NCBI RefSeq assembly: GCF_018130695.1 | Contig: NZ_JAFCJX010000013.1 | Coordinates: 62,001 to 126,000, forward strand | Direction of reading: 5' to 3' | From: Bradyrhizobium jicamae | GTDB taxonomy: Bacteria > Pseudomonadota > Alphaproteobacteria > Rhizobiales > Xanthobacteraceae | DNA: 64,000 nt | In this document: piece after piece, positions 1 to 7,443 of the stretch | Layout: each line of letters starts with the position of its first letter | How positions within the stretch are numbered: position 1 is the stretch's first letter | Notes under the pieces: generated by a model | Told to the model about the DNA's origin: nothing | Database searches by the model: none | Seen by the model: only the letters and a program-made list of their open reading frames with translations | Program-made: the position numbers and the translations under genes

Positions 1-558
1 GAGGCGGGCCTGGCACTGATCCCGCTCGCGGCGGTCTCGACCTGCGGCGCGGCCATTGCCGGCCGCACCATGGCGCGCGCCAAGCATTACAAGCGCGTCG
101 CCGTCATCGGCACTTCCTGGGCTGCGTTGTGCGCGCTGGGCCTCACACTCACCACGCTGCCGCTGTGGGCCCTGCTGACCCTGATGGCGGCGTTCGCGCT
201 CGGGCTCGGCACGACTTTCCCGGTCTGCGTGGTGTCGCTGCAGAATTCGGTCGCCCGTCCGCAGGTCGGCACCATCACGGGGGCGATGAATTTCTTCCGC
301 TCGCTGATGTCCTCGTTCATGGTTGCAGCCTTCGCCGCGATCCTGCTGCTCGCGCTCGGCGCCGACCTTCCGCTCGCCGGCGAGCACCACGTCGCAGGCG
401 GCGTCCCTGCGATCTCCACCGAGGACATGCGCCACGCCTTCCGGTACGTGTTCGGCGCTGCGACCGCGCTGATGACCATCGCAGCCCTCTGCCTGCTCGC
501 GATGGAGGAGCGGCCGCTGGCCGGTCCGACACAGGCGCCGGTGGAGATGGCGGAGTAG
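1..558 (+). CDS. MFS drug-efflux transporter, C-terminal part (partial)
   Basis: The reading frame is open from the first base of the window, so the start lies upstream. About 185 residues are visible. They contain at least four hydrophobic spans and end in a short polar tail (EERPLAG onward). The pattern of a small-residue-rich helix, a basic loop (RTMARAKHYKR), then a helix with PVCVVSLQNSV and a GTITGAMNFFRSL stretch resembles the last helices of 14-TM DHA2/EmrB-QacA exporters, which pump hydrophobic compounds out using the proton gradient. The substrate cannot be told from this fragment. The next 820 bases hold no convincing gene. Confidence 0.8.
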   Translation, partial: EAGLALIPLAAVSTCGAAIAGRTMARAKHYKRVAVIGTSWAALCALGLTLTTLPLWALLTLMAAFALGLGTTFPVCVVSLQNSVARPQVGTITGAMNFFRSLMSSFMVAAFAAILLLALGADLPLAGEHHVAGGVPAISTEDMRHAFRYVFGAATALMTIAALCLLAMEERPLAGPTQAPVEMAE

Positions 559-573
559 CTTCTCACAGGATTT

Positions 574-663
574 GTAGGGTGGGCAAAGGCGCCCTTGCGC
601 CGTGCCCACCATTCCCGGTGTGCTTGTGATGGTGGGCACGTCGCTTCGCTCTGCCCACCCTAC
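574..663. repeat. REP-like palindromic repeat, 'gtagggtgggcaaag' type
   Basis: The arms read gtagggtgggcaaaggcgcc at the left and the inverted complement ending in ctctgcccaccctac at the right. Inner arms are gtgcccaccat and atggtgggcac, so the whole unit can fold into a long hairpin. I remember this as one of the commonest intergenic palindromes in Bradyrhizobium. It lies just after the MFS stop codon and could act as a transcript 3' end. Confidence 0.75.
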
Positions 664-689
664 GGCAGCTGACAACCAAACCTAGCGGT

Positions 690-795
690 GTCATCACCCG
701 CGCATGCGGGTGATCCAGTATTCCAGAGACAGTGGTGATTGAGCCGATGGGGCCCGGCGTACTGGGTCGCCCGGTCGAGCCGGGCGATGACACCG
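690..795. repeat. Dispersed intergenic repeat (cacccgcgcatgcgggtg / cgcccggtcgagccgggcg type)
   Basis: Two hairpins are joined by a short linker. The left one has cacccgc and gcgggtg arms, and the right one has cgcccggt and accgggcg-like arms around 'cga'. The linker reads ccagtattccagagacagtg. From memory, near-identical units recur between genes in Bradyrhizobium. No ORF here looks coding. Confidence 0.6.
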
Positions 796-844
796 AATGT
801 GAGGATACACGTCCGCCTTCTCGCGACATGATTTGCCCGAGGTT

Positions 845-1215
845 TCCATCTCGTTCCGCCCTCTCTCCTTGATGAGGGCGCAGGGAAGACCGGGTGCACG
901 CTGCACCCGCGGTCCCATGTGCCATGAGTAGAAAGTGGCGCACACGGGCATACAAATGCAGCGGAGGCACGCCGGCCTTCCCTGCGCGATGGCTTTACGG
1001 CTTATACGTGCTCGCCCTGGTGAGACTCTGCTTTTGTGCCACCATCGTCCGCGATCGGCTTTGGGCCTCTCACGGACTTGCCACCAGCATCGGGGCGGCA
1101 GGCCCACACGACTTCGCCGTACGCCTTGCGCGCACACGTCAGTTGCACGCTCGGCGTCCACCGCATCCCGACCCGCGTTCCTGACGTTGCGCAACGCCCC
1201 TCAGAGGGTGAGATG
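845..1215. repeat. Long dispersed non-coding repeat
   Basis: About 370 bases running from a segment starting 'ctctccttgatgagggcg' to 'cccctcagagggtgagatgg'. I remember long copies of this sequence in many Bradyrhizobium intergenic regions, where they often give spurious short ORFs. Several overlapping ORFs here (for example 894-1228) show no domain, no plausible translation start and biased composition, so I do not call them genes. This family assignment is from memory and is the least certain of the three neighbouring repeats. Confidence 0.5.
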
Positions 1216-1379
1216 GGTGTATATATAGCATAATCAGAAATTCATTCAAGGCGAAATATTTTTGCGCCGAGGCCTTGCGCCGTCGGGCAAATCAGCGGTC
1301 TGATGTCAGCGGGAGCGCGCATGGCCATTGCCTGCAATTTCCTTGATCAACGCAGACGGCGCCTGACGGTTGATCCGTC
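1216..1379. other. Intergenic, AT-rich pocket
   Basis: Positions 1216-1265 (tatatatagcataatcag and following) are strikingly AT-rich for this genome. They could hold a promoter, but I cannot assign -35 and -10 boxes to a downstream gene: the next gene points toward this region. I see no gene here. Confidence 0.3.
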
Positions 1380-1760
1380 CTAGGGATCGTCGATCGGCGT
1401 TTGATCCGGAATGTCGGTTGCGGTTGCGAGTACCGAGCAGGCTGCCGCAGCGACAGGTGAGAAAAGTCCAAGCGCCGCTGCGGCAGGTCCTCCGTAAGCG
1501 AAGGCACATGCCAGGCTCGATGCAACGAGGGCGACGAACGCCGTCAAGATCAGTCGCTCCCAGGCGGGAATATCCTTCATGGCGCCATCGACGAAGGCGC
1601 AGAGGAGGAACGGAATCATCTCGACCAGATAGATGGACGGCTGAGGCCACCAAAACCTTGCGGCCTTGCTTCCCGCCAGATAGAGGCTCCAGGACGTTGC
1701 TGCGGGACCCAGCAATCCAAAGATCAGAACTCGTATGAGACCTCGCCGCATGCAACGCAT
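1380..1760 (-). CDS. Small integral membrane protein (DUF5413-like?)
   Basis: About 126 residues from the first ATG; a second ATG three codons later (1751) is equally likely and neither has a strong Shine-Dalgarno. Four hydrophobic spans are visible: roughly residues 7-27 (VLIFGLLGP), 33-53 (FWWPQPSIYLVEMIPFLL), 68-87 and 93-114. The layout of GLLGP near the N terminus, then a Pro-rich second helix ending in FVDGAM and two Ala-rich helices, recalls small alphaproteobacterial DUF5413 proteins. That match is by eye and weak. No function is proposed. Confidence 0.5.
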   Translation of the reverse strand: MRCMRRGLIRVLIFGLLGPAATSWSLYLAGSKAARFWWPQPSIYLVEMIPFLLCAFVDGAMKDIPAWERLILTAFVALVASSLACAFAYGGPAAAALGLFSPVAAAACSVLATATDIPDQTPIDDP

Positions 1761-1929
1761 TCGAGCTTGCGACGCGGGATGCCACAAGCGTCGTTCCCAT
1801 CAATGTTCCGCAAAGTCTGCCGTCTGCTCTGTGCGGATACGTCCGTCTTTGTGAGCATTTGTGCGGGTCCACATCACTCGCTCAGCTTCGCCGCGCACGC
1901 CGATCCGAATCATCCGGGCTACGACCACG

Positions 1930-3411
1930 TTACGCTGCCATTGGCGGACCAAGCCATCTGGTGAGCGCTTCGGCAAGTCCGAGATCGCCACCATCTCCCA
2001 CCCATGCCACGTAGCCATCGGGCCGGATCAGGACGGCTGCGGGAGCAGGGACTGTACCGATCGCCGGAAGCTCCCACGTGCCCGTGTATTCGGCATCGAC
2101 GAGCCGCACACGATCGCCCCATTGCGAGATGTCGAGGCTATCAGGCTCACCGAAATTGAGCAGCAGCGGCCGCGCGTCGTGCAGCAGCGTGAATGTCCGC
2201 AGCGCACCTTGCTGCGTCAGCATATCCAGATCGGGCATGCGGCGTCCGAGCAGCGCGTGTCCCTCGCTGAGATCGTAGTGCACATCGAGGCCGGACATCC
2301 GCGCGCCCAATTTCTTGCGCGGCTCGTCCATCTGCAGCAGCTCGGCCACGATCTCGCGCGCCGCGTCGAGGCGTTCTTCCGCGCGGCGGAGCAGGGCGAC
2401 TTGCGCCATGGTGTTGCGCAGCACGCCCGCGGCGATCGGGTGGCGCTCGGTGTGGTAGGTGTCGAGCAGGGTGTCGGGCGAAATTCCCTTGACCACCTGC
2501 GCAAGCTTCCAGCCGAGATTCACTGCATCCTGCAGGCCGATGTTGAGACTCTGTCCGCCGGCGGGGTAATGCACATGCGCGGCGTCGCCGGCGAGCAGAA
2601 CGCGGCCGCTGCGGTAGGAGGCGGCCTGCCGGCTCATGTCGGTGAAGCGGGAGATCCAGGTTGGACTGTGGAGTCCGTAATCGCTGCCGTAGACCGCTGA
2701 CAGTGCTGCGCTGAGATCCTGCAATGTCGGCTCGCCACGGCCGAGCCGCTGCTCCGTCACCATGACGCGCACCAAGCCATTGTCGCCGTGTCGGGCAAAG
2801 GAGTGGATGCCCATCGCGTCGTGACGGAGGCCCCATTGCGGCTCGCTGGTGAGTTCGGCCTCGGCGATCAGATGGCTGATGCTCGGATCCCAGCCTGTGA
2901 ATGCGATGCCGGCCGCCTTGCGGACCAGGCTGCGCCCGCCGTCGCATCCGACGAGATAGTTGGTGCGCAGCGCGCCTCCGTCCGCCAGCGCGACGTCGAC
3001 ACCGGAATCGCCCTGCGCAAAACCCGTCACCTCGCGTCCGCGATAGATCGGCACTGCGAGCTCGTCGACCCAATCAGCGAGGATGCGCTCGATGTGGCTC
3101 TGCCAGAGCGCGAGGCCGTAATTGTGCCGTGTCGGAGCGTCGCTGATGTCGAGCCGGATCCAGGCGAAGCCCGCGACCTGGGCGATCTGTCCCTCCCGGA
3201 GGAAACGGTCCGCAATGCCGCGCTGATCGAGCATCTCGATGGTGCGCGCATGCAGGCCGCCGGCGCGCGCGCCAGTGAGGTCCTGGCTGGTGCGCCGCTC
3301 GACGATGGCGACATCGATATCGGCCAAGGCCAGTTCGCCGGCCAGCATCAATCCGGTCGGGCCGCCGCCAGCGATCACCACTGCGTGCTGCTGCGTCGTC
3401 TGCATATCCAT
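1930..3411 (-). CDS. FAD-dependent aromatic monooxygenase (PheA/TfdB family)
   Basis: A 493-residue flavoprotein hydroxylase that would use NAD(P)H and O2 to hydroxylate an aromatic or polyketide-like substrate. It has the dinucleotide-binding GGGPTG at 15-20, the ribose-binding acidic residue in VERR near 38, the DG motif GCDGGRSLVRK at 155-165 and the FAD-binding GDAAH at 275-279, followed by GGQSLNIGLQDA. A thioredoxin-like C-terminal region ends the protein, as in phenol and rifampicin hydroxylases. The start at 3411 is chosen because GAGGGAG lies about 6 bases upstream; a longer open frame reaches 3540 but runs through the candidate small RNA. The substrate is unknown. A lone gene, divergent from the NTF2-like gene. 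Confidence 0.9.
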   Translation of the reverse strand: MDMQTTQQHAVVIAGGGPTGLMLAGELALADIDVAIVERRTSQDLTGARAGGLHARTIEMLDQRGIADRFLREGQIAQVAGFAWIRLDISDAPTRHNYGLALWQSHIERILADWVDELAVPIYRGREVTGFAQGDSGVDVALADGGALRTNYLVGCDGGRSLVRKAAGIAFTGWDPSISHLIAEAELTSEPQWGLRHDAMGIHSFARHGDNGLVRVMVTEQRLGRGEPTLQDLSAALSAVYGSDYGLHSPTWISRFTDMSRQAASYRSGRVLLAGDAAHVHYPAGGQSLNIGLQDAVNLGWKLAQVVKGISPDTLLDTYHTERHPIAAGVLRNTMAQVALLRRAEERLDAAREIVAELLQMDEPRKKLGARMSGLDVHYDLSEGHALLGRRMPDLDMLTQQGALRTFTLLHDARPLLLNFGEPDSLDISQWGDRVRLVDAEYTGTWELPAIGTVPAPAAVLIRPDGYVAWVGDGGDLGLAEALTRWLGPPMAA

Positions 3412-3454
3412 CCCGTCACTCCCTCGGCTATGTCTTGGGGCGGCGGTTCTACGG

Positions 3455-3556
3455 GATGAGTGGGGACTTGAAGCAAGCCCCTTGCGCCCCACATATCTGA
3501 GTGGGGAGAGGTGCTCTCCCGACGAAAAGCCCCGGAGCAAGTTCCGGGGCTTTTGT
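3455..3556 (+). ncRNA. Candidate structured small RNA with intrinsic terminator
   Basis: Four near-perfect hairpins follow one another within 95 bases. HP1 is 3462-3481 (gggg-a-cttg / caag-cccc). HP2 is 3487-3506 (ccccac / gtgggg). HP3 is 3504-3520 (gggagag / ctctccc). Last is a 12-bp terminator stem at 3525-3554 followed by ttttgttt. HP2 and HP3 share 3504-3506, so they compete. The terminator loop gcaagt is complementary to acttg in HP1. It could be a free sRNA or a leader/attenuator for the NTF2-like gene at 3660. Read on the minus strand it would be a structured 5' leader of the monooxygenase, but the better U-tract is on the plus strand. Confidence 0.5.
3525..3556 (+). terminator. Intrinsic terminator, 12-bp stem
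   Basis: aaaagccccgga, loop gcaagt, tccggggctttt, then gttt. The stem is perfect and the U-rich tail is on the plus strand. It sits between two divergent genes, where a terminator is not expected unless a transcript such as the candidate sRNA ends here. Confidence 0.75.
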
Positions 3557-3659
3557 TTGACCGGTTGTGCGTGTCGGCGCGCCAGTTCGTGCGTGGCTTG
3601 ATGGCCATTCAGGTTGATGGCAATGAGGTGCCATTCAATGACCGAGGATGGAGCAGGTC

Positions 3660-4118
3660 GTGACGCCTTTGCCGATTGCGAACGCCGACATCACCCAGTT
3701 CTTCCGCCAATGGCTTGAAACCTTCTCGGGCTATGTCCGCGACGTCGACTACGCCTCGGCGAAGCCGCTGTTCCATCCCGACGTGCTTGCCTTCGGCACG
3801 CACAACGACGTCATCCCGGGTCTCGATCAGTGGGTCGTGACGCAATGGGACAATGTCTGGCCGAAGACGAGTGACTTCCGTTTCGTGCTCGCGCAGACGC
3901 AGGTGCTGGCGTCGTCAGACGGCACGACCGCAACCGTGATCGCGCCATGGACCAGCACGGGTTATCACCCCGATGGCAGCGCATTCCTGCGGCCGGGGCG
4001 GGCCACCATGGTGTTTTCAAAGAGTGCCGACGGCTGGCTCTGCGTCCACTCTCACATGTCGCTCAACCGCGGCGTCCCGCAAGCGAGCCACGCCAGCCGG
4101 CCGGTGAAGGCCTGGTAG
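3660..4118 (+). CDS. NTF2-like / SnoaL-type small protein
   Basis: A cytoplasmic protein of about 152 residues with the alpha+beta cone pattern of the NTF2/SnoaL/DUF4440 superfamily: an N-terminal helix (ADITQFFRQWLETF), a beta hairpin ending in FHPDVLAFGTHNDVIPGLDQW, then strands around FRFVLAQTQVL, TATVIAPW and GRATMVFSKSADGWLCVHSHMSLNRG. The last motif is typical of the C-terminal strand pair. Start choice: GTG at 3660 has GGAG 6 bases upstream; an in-frame ATG at 3648 has no usable ribosome site. Members are small-molecule binders or isomerase-like enzymes, and the ligand cannot be told. Confidence 0.75.
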   Translation: MTPLPIANADITQFFRQWLETFSGYVRDVDYASAKPLFHPDVLAFGTHNDVIPGLDQWVVTQWDNVWPKTSDFRFVLAQTQVLASSDGTTATVIAPWTSTGYHPDGSAFLRPGRATMVFSKSADGWLCVHSHMSLNRGVPQASHASRPVKAW

Positions 4119-4134
4119 GTCGAAGCGTCAGTGC

Positions 4135-4214
4135 GTAGGGCGGATTAGCGGAGCGTAATCCGCCGCTATCGTGCGCGAATTGGCGGATTACGCCTTGCGG
4201 CTAATCCGCCCTAC
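4135..4214. repeat. REP-like palindrome, 'gtagggcggattag' type, copy 1
   Basis: gtagggcggattagcg at the left and ctaatccgccctac at the right, with inner arms cgtaatccgcc and ggcggattacg. It separates the NTF2-like gene from the converging mosA. Two more copies lie at 5946-6027 and 6595-6673. Confidence 0.85.
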
Positions 4215-4231
4215 GGCGTAGCCGAGCCGCT

Positions 4232-5059
4232 TCAAGCCTGCCTTGCGCCCGTATCGATGATCGTCCCGACATGCTGGCCGCGCAGCGCTGCGGTGAGGCG
4301 GCCGGGGATGAGGCCGTTGACGACCTGCACGCGCGCGATGTGGCGCGCGTTCGCCATCACCTCGACCAGAGCGGGATCGAACGGCAGCGTGCCCTTGTGC
4401 TTTGCGAGCTCGGCGGCGCTGGTTTCCTTGATGAGCTTCGCGTTCTTTCCATCGGCGCCGTTGGGATCTGCGGAGTAAAAGCCGTCGACGTCCTCGACGA
4501 TCGTGAGGCCAGCCGCGCCGAGCGCGTCCGCAAGCAGGAAGGCGCCGGTGTCGGCGCGGTGCGGCGGAATCCGCGAGCCCGGAAACTCGTGGTGATGATA
4601 GGGCGGGAAGGCGCTGCCGACGACCGCGCGCGCCGCGGAGAGGTGGATCGCGAGCTGGCTCGCGATGGTCGGATGCTCGATGTAGGACACGCCTTCCGGT
4701 GCGAGCAGGCTTGCCAGGATGTGGCCGTTCTGCCCGGCTTCGCTGGCGGCGAGCGGGGCGAGCGAGCCGACGGGAAGGCCGAGGTCGAGGCCGACGCTGT
4801 AGAGATGACGGGCGCGGATGCCGGCGCCAGTCAGGATCAGCAGGCGATGCTCGGACAGCAACCCGCGCAGCTCCGCGACGAGCGGCAGGATCGCTTCATG
4901 TCCGCGATCGATGACGCGGCCGCCGATCTTGATGACCTGCAGCCAGGGCAACAGCTTGATCGGGCGATTGCCGGCGACGGGGCGGGTGAGATTGCTGTCG
5001 AGCAAGGTCTGGCGCGCGAGCGGCGAGGCGACGTGCTTGATCTGGTTGGTGTCAGCCAT
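4232..5059 (-). CDS. mosA: Molybdenum storage protein subunit alpha
   Basis: 275 residues of amino-acid-kinase fold, very like Azotobacter vinelandii MosA as I remember it (276 aa). MosA and MosB form an (alpha-beta)3 cage that packs molybdate into polyoxomolybdate clusters using ATP. Conserved blocks include KIGGRVIDRG at 44-53, LTGAGIRARH at 76-85, GSAFPPYHHHEFPGSRIPPHRADTG starting near 148, and VVNGLIPGRLTAALRG. In the Azotobacter protein a Glu near 129 and a His near 156 hold a molybdate cluster; E128 and H155 here match. ATG at 5059 follows GAGAG by 8 bases. It is 10 bases downstream of mosB, so they should be one operon. Confidence 0.95.
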   Translation of the reverse strand: MADTNQIKHVASPLARQTLLDSNLTRPVAGNRPIKLLPWLQVIKIGGRVIDRGHEAILPLVAELRGLLSEHRLLILTGAGIRARHLYSVGLDLGLPVGSLAPLAASEAGQNGHILASLLAPEGVSYIEHPTIASQLAIHLSAARAVVGSAFPPYHHHEFPGSRIPPHRADTGAFLLADALGAAGLTIVEDVDGFYSADPNGADGKNAKLIKETSAAELAKHKGTLPFDPALVEVMANARHIARVQVVNGLIPGRLTAALRGQHVGTIIDTGARQA

Positions 5060-5069
5060 GACGATGCTC

Positions 5070-5882
5070 TCAGCTCGCGGTGATGATGGTGCCGACATGC
5101 TCGCCCGCGAGCGCGCGGGTGAGGTTGCCGGGCACGAGGCCGTTGATGATCTGCACCTGGCGGACATGGCGCGCGGAGGCCAAGAGATCGAGCACCGGGA
5201 ATTCGAGGACGGAGTCCTGCAGGCCCTTGGCCTTCATTTCGGCGACCGAGATCTTTGGAATGAAGGTGGCGTCCTTCGACGTCTTCGGGTTCGCGGTGTA
5301 GAGGCCGTTCTCGTCCTTCACATAGACCATCGCCTTGCAGCCGAACTGCTCGGCGACCAGGAAGCAGCCGGCGTCGGTGCGATAGGGCGGGATCACGCTC
5401 TCGGGTGCGGGGCGCATCCACAGGCTGTAGGGCGGCATGCCGCTGAAGATCACGGCGTTGACCTCGGCGAGGAACAGCGGCACCGACGACAGGCCGGCGC
5501 TCGAGACCGCGGAGATGCCGTGCTTGGCCAGCAGCTGCCCGAGCATCGCGGCATTCTGGTCGGCAACGGAGGCGCCGAGCTGCGACAGCACGCCGGCCGG
5601 CAGGCGAAGCCCGGCCGCGATTGAATAGAGGTGGCGCGCGCGGGTGCCGGCGCCGGTGCCGATCAACAGCTTGTGAGCGTTGCGGGCGGCGACGATCTCG
5701 TCGACCAGCGGATAGACCGCGGCGCGACCGCGATCGATCACGCTCTGGCCGCCGATCTTGATCACGGTGGCATCGGGGAGGATCCGGAAGTCCGGCGCCG
5801 CATCGGCGGCCGCAACCAGTTCGGGATCGCTGAGCGAGCGCTGCATCAGCGGTGCTTCGAGCTCAGCCGTGGTGTTGGCCAT
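5070..5882 (-). CDS. mosB: Molybdenum storage protein subunit beta
   Basis: 270 residues, the same length as A. vinelandii MosB and collinear with it from memory. Landmarks are ATVIKIGGQSVIDRG (38-52), LIGTGAGTRARH (73-84), FSGMPPYSLWMRP (146-158), VIPPYRTDAGCF (163-174) and the C-terminal LVPGNLTRALAGEHVG. The beta subunit carries the ATP-dependent molybdate-loading partner fold. ATG at 5882 has AAAGGA 8 bases upstream, a strong ribosome site. First gene of a two-gene mosB-mosA operon. I looked for a ModE-type site upstream and did not see one. There are no modABC transport genes nearby. Confidence 0.95.
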   Translation of the reverse strand: MANTTAELEAPLMQRSLSDPELVAAADAAPDFRILPDATVIKIGGQSVIDRGRAAVYPLVDEIVAARNAHKLLIGTGAGTRARHLYSIAAGLRLPAGVLSQLGASVADQNAAMLGQLLAKHGISAVSSAGLSSVPLFLAEVNAVIFSGMPPYSLWMRPAPESVIPPYRTDAGCFLVAEQFGCKAMVYVKDENGLYTANPKTSKDATFIPKISVAEMKAKGLQDSVLEFPVLDLLASARHVRQVQIINGLVPGNLTRALAGEHVGTIITAS

Positions 5883-5945
5883 GACAGGCGTCCTTTCGTT
5901 GTCCGACGCGCTGTGTAGCAGGGCTGCGACGACGTTTCATAGTGC

Positions 5946-6027
5946 GTAGGGCGGATTAGCGCAGCGTAATCCGCCGCTTTTGCGCGCGTTCGATGGCGGA
6001 TTACGCCTGACGGCTAATCCGCCCTAC
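5946..6027. repeat. REP-like palindrome, 'gtagggcggattag' type, copy 2
   Basis: The same arms as the copy at 4135, with a different loop (cgcttttgcgcgcgttcgat). It sits about 60 bases upstream of mosB, between that divergent start and the DUF6894 gene, so it may overlap their promoters. Positions 6028-6179 show no further gene. Confidence 0.85.
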
Positions 6028-6179
6028 GGCCGCATGCTCGCGGCGCCTACGGCTCCGTGCTCGCGGCGCCCGGTCGCATCTCTGTGTGAGCCTGATCACA
6101 GAGGATTCGAACGCGAGCCGGTACACCTCCGACAGACGGGAGAGAGATTGCTCAACCGGATGTTGACGAGGATACCAAC

Positions 6180-6413
6180 GTGACCCAGGTCTTCTTTCAT
6201 TGCTCCAATGCCCGCGGAGTCCTGATGGATCGACGCGGGACCTCCGTGGCCGGCCTGTCCGAGGCCTGCGAGGCGGCGATGCGCATGGTGCGCTCGCTGG
6301 TCGCGACCACCACCCTCGAAGACTGGCGCGACTGGTCGCTGCATGTCAGCGACGATGCCGGCGACGAGATATTCATCCTCCCCTTCGCCTTCGCGATCGG
6401 CAAGCCGCACTGA
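6180..6413 (+). CDS. DUF6894 family small protein
   Basis: 77 residues beginning MTQVFFHCSNARGVLMDRRG. The family pattern is visible: an N-terminal strand ending in a Phe/His pair, a central helix (LSEACEAAMRMVRSLV), then a strand pair WSLHVSDDAGDEIFILPFAFAIG that resembles the family ending 'V.D..G..v..vpF'. The start is GTG at 6180 with GAGG 8 bases upstream; an ATG at 6160 is out of frame. The function of the family is unknown. It is probably co-transcribed with the 47-residue gene that starts 9 bases after its stop. Confidence 0.8.
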   Translation: MTQVFFHCSNARGVLMDRRGTSVAGLSEACEAAMRMVRSLVATTTLEDWRDWSLHVSDDAGDEIFILPFAFAIGKPH

Positions 6414-6422
6414 GAGGACGCC

Positions 6423-6566
6423 ATGACATCGCCGCGGTCGTCATTCTCATCGTTTCGCCGTGCGGTCAGGAAGCTGATCGAGACCGTGTTCGATCCCTAT
6501 CGCCCCGAGCGCCACTACATGCGCGGGCCGGGCCCGAAGTGGCGCGCCAAGCACGCGATCGGCTGA
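6423..6566 (+). CDS. 47-residue basic protein, unrecognised
   Basis: A short ORF with a good ribosome site (GAGG five bases before the ATG) directly behind the DUF6894 gene. The product is Ser-rich at the N terminus, strongly basic, and ends PYRPERHYMRGPGPKWRAK plus five residues. I do not recognise a family. The start signal, the coupling and the Arg/Pro/Tyr-rich tail argue that it is translated. It could bind nucleic acid, but that is a guess from charge alone. Confidence 0.55.
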   Translation: MTSPRSSFSSFRRAVRKLIETVFDPYRPERHYMRGPGPKWRAKHAIG

Positions 6567-6594
6567 TCGTTGATGCAAGCCGACATGCAAAAAA

Positions 6595-6673
6595 GTAGGG
6601 CGGATTAGCCGTAGGCGTAATCCGCCATCTTGTCTTGCACCGCGGCGGGTTACGCCGCGCTAACCCGCCCTAC
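6595..6673. repeat. REP-like palindrome, 'gtagggcggattag' type, copy 3
   Basis: gtagggcggattagcc at the left and taacccgccctac at the right, so the right arm differs slightly from the other copies. It lies between the 47-residue gene and the converging FAH-family gene, and may end both transcripts. Confidence 0.85.
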
Positions 6674-6678
6674 AAGAT

Positions 6679-7380
6679 TTACTCCGGCTGGCCGATCGAC
6701 ACCTTCAGCGTCCCGACACCGTCGACGCCGCATTCCAGCTTATCGCCGGGCTGCAGCTGCGACACGCCGGCCGGCGTGCCCGTCATGATGATGTCGCCGG
6801 CGGCGAGCTTCACCTGCTGCGACAGCTGCCAGATGATTTCCGGCACGTTCCAGATCAGCTCGGTGAGGTCGCCCTTCTGGGCTTCCTTGCCGTTCACCGT
6901 GAGCCAGATCTTGCCCTTGGTGGGATGGCCGATCTTGGCGGCCGGCTGGATCGCCGAGCAGGGCGCGGAATAGTCGAAGGACTTGCCGACTTCCCACGGG
7001 CGCTCCTTCTTGCGCGAAGCGATCTGCAGGTCGCGGCGGGTCAGGTCGATGCCGACGGCGTAGCCGTAGACATGGTCGAGCGCCTTGTCGGCCGGGATGT
7101 TGAGGCCGCCGCTCTTCATCGCGACGATCAACTCGACCTCGTGATGCAGGTCCTTGGTCAGCGGCGGATAGGGGATGGTGGCGCCATCGGGCACCAGCAT
7201 GTCGGCGTGCTTGCCGAAGAAGAACGGCGGCGCGCGCTCGTCATTGCCCATCTCGCGGATGTGCTCGAGATAGTTGCGGCCGACGCACCAGATGCGGCGC
7301 ACCGGATAGGCCCCGGCCTCGCCGACGACGGGAAGCTGCGGCTGCGGCGGAAGCGGAATGACGTAGGGGGCGGCGTTCAT
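6679..7380 (-). CDS. Fumarylacetoacetate hydrolase family protein
   Basis: 233 residues, the size of single-domain FAH enzymes that hydrolyse or decarboxylate 3-oxo or acylpyruvate acids, for example fumarylpyruvate hydrolase of gentisate breakdown. The divalent-metal ligands are E81 and E83 (in HHEVELIVAMKSGG) and D112 (GIDLTRRDLQ). The conserved RNYLEHIREMG lid motif is at 35-45 and the GDIIMTGTPAGVSQLQPGD stretch is near the C terminus. ATG at 7380. The neighbours give no pathway, so the exact substrate is open; a fumarylpyruvate hydrolase role is possible. Confidence 0.9.
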   Translation of the reverse strand: MNAAPYVIPLPPQPQLPVVGEAGAYPVRRIWCVGRNYLEHIREMGNDERAPPFFFGKHADMLVPDGATIPYPPLTKDLHHEVELIVAMKSGGLNIPADKALDHVYGYAVGIDLTRRDLQIASRKKERPWEVGKSFDYSAPCSAIQPAAKIGHPTKGKIWLTVNGKEAQKGDLTELIWNVPEIIWQLSQQVKLAAGDIIMTGTPAGVSQLQPGDKLECGVDGVGTLKVSIGQPE

Positions 7381-7443
7381 GCAGGGGTCTCGCTCTTCGT
7401 TGAGATGAAATGAGTGATGCGGATAAGAGCAGGCGGTGTCTCT

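Noticed and set aside
894..1233. Several short ORFs at 894-1233
   Set aside because: They lie within a dispersed non-coding repeat and have no start signal or conserved composition.
5883..5945. A ModE-type operator before mosB
   Set aside because: No palindrome resembling the ModE site was seen by eye, although one in a diverged form cannot be excluded.
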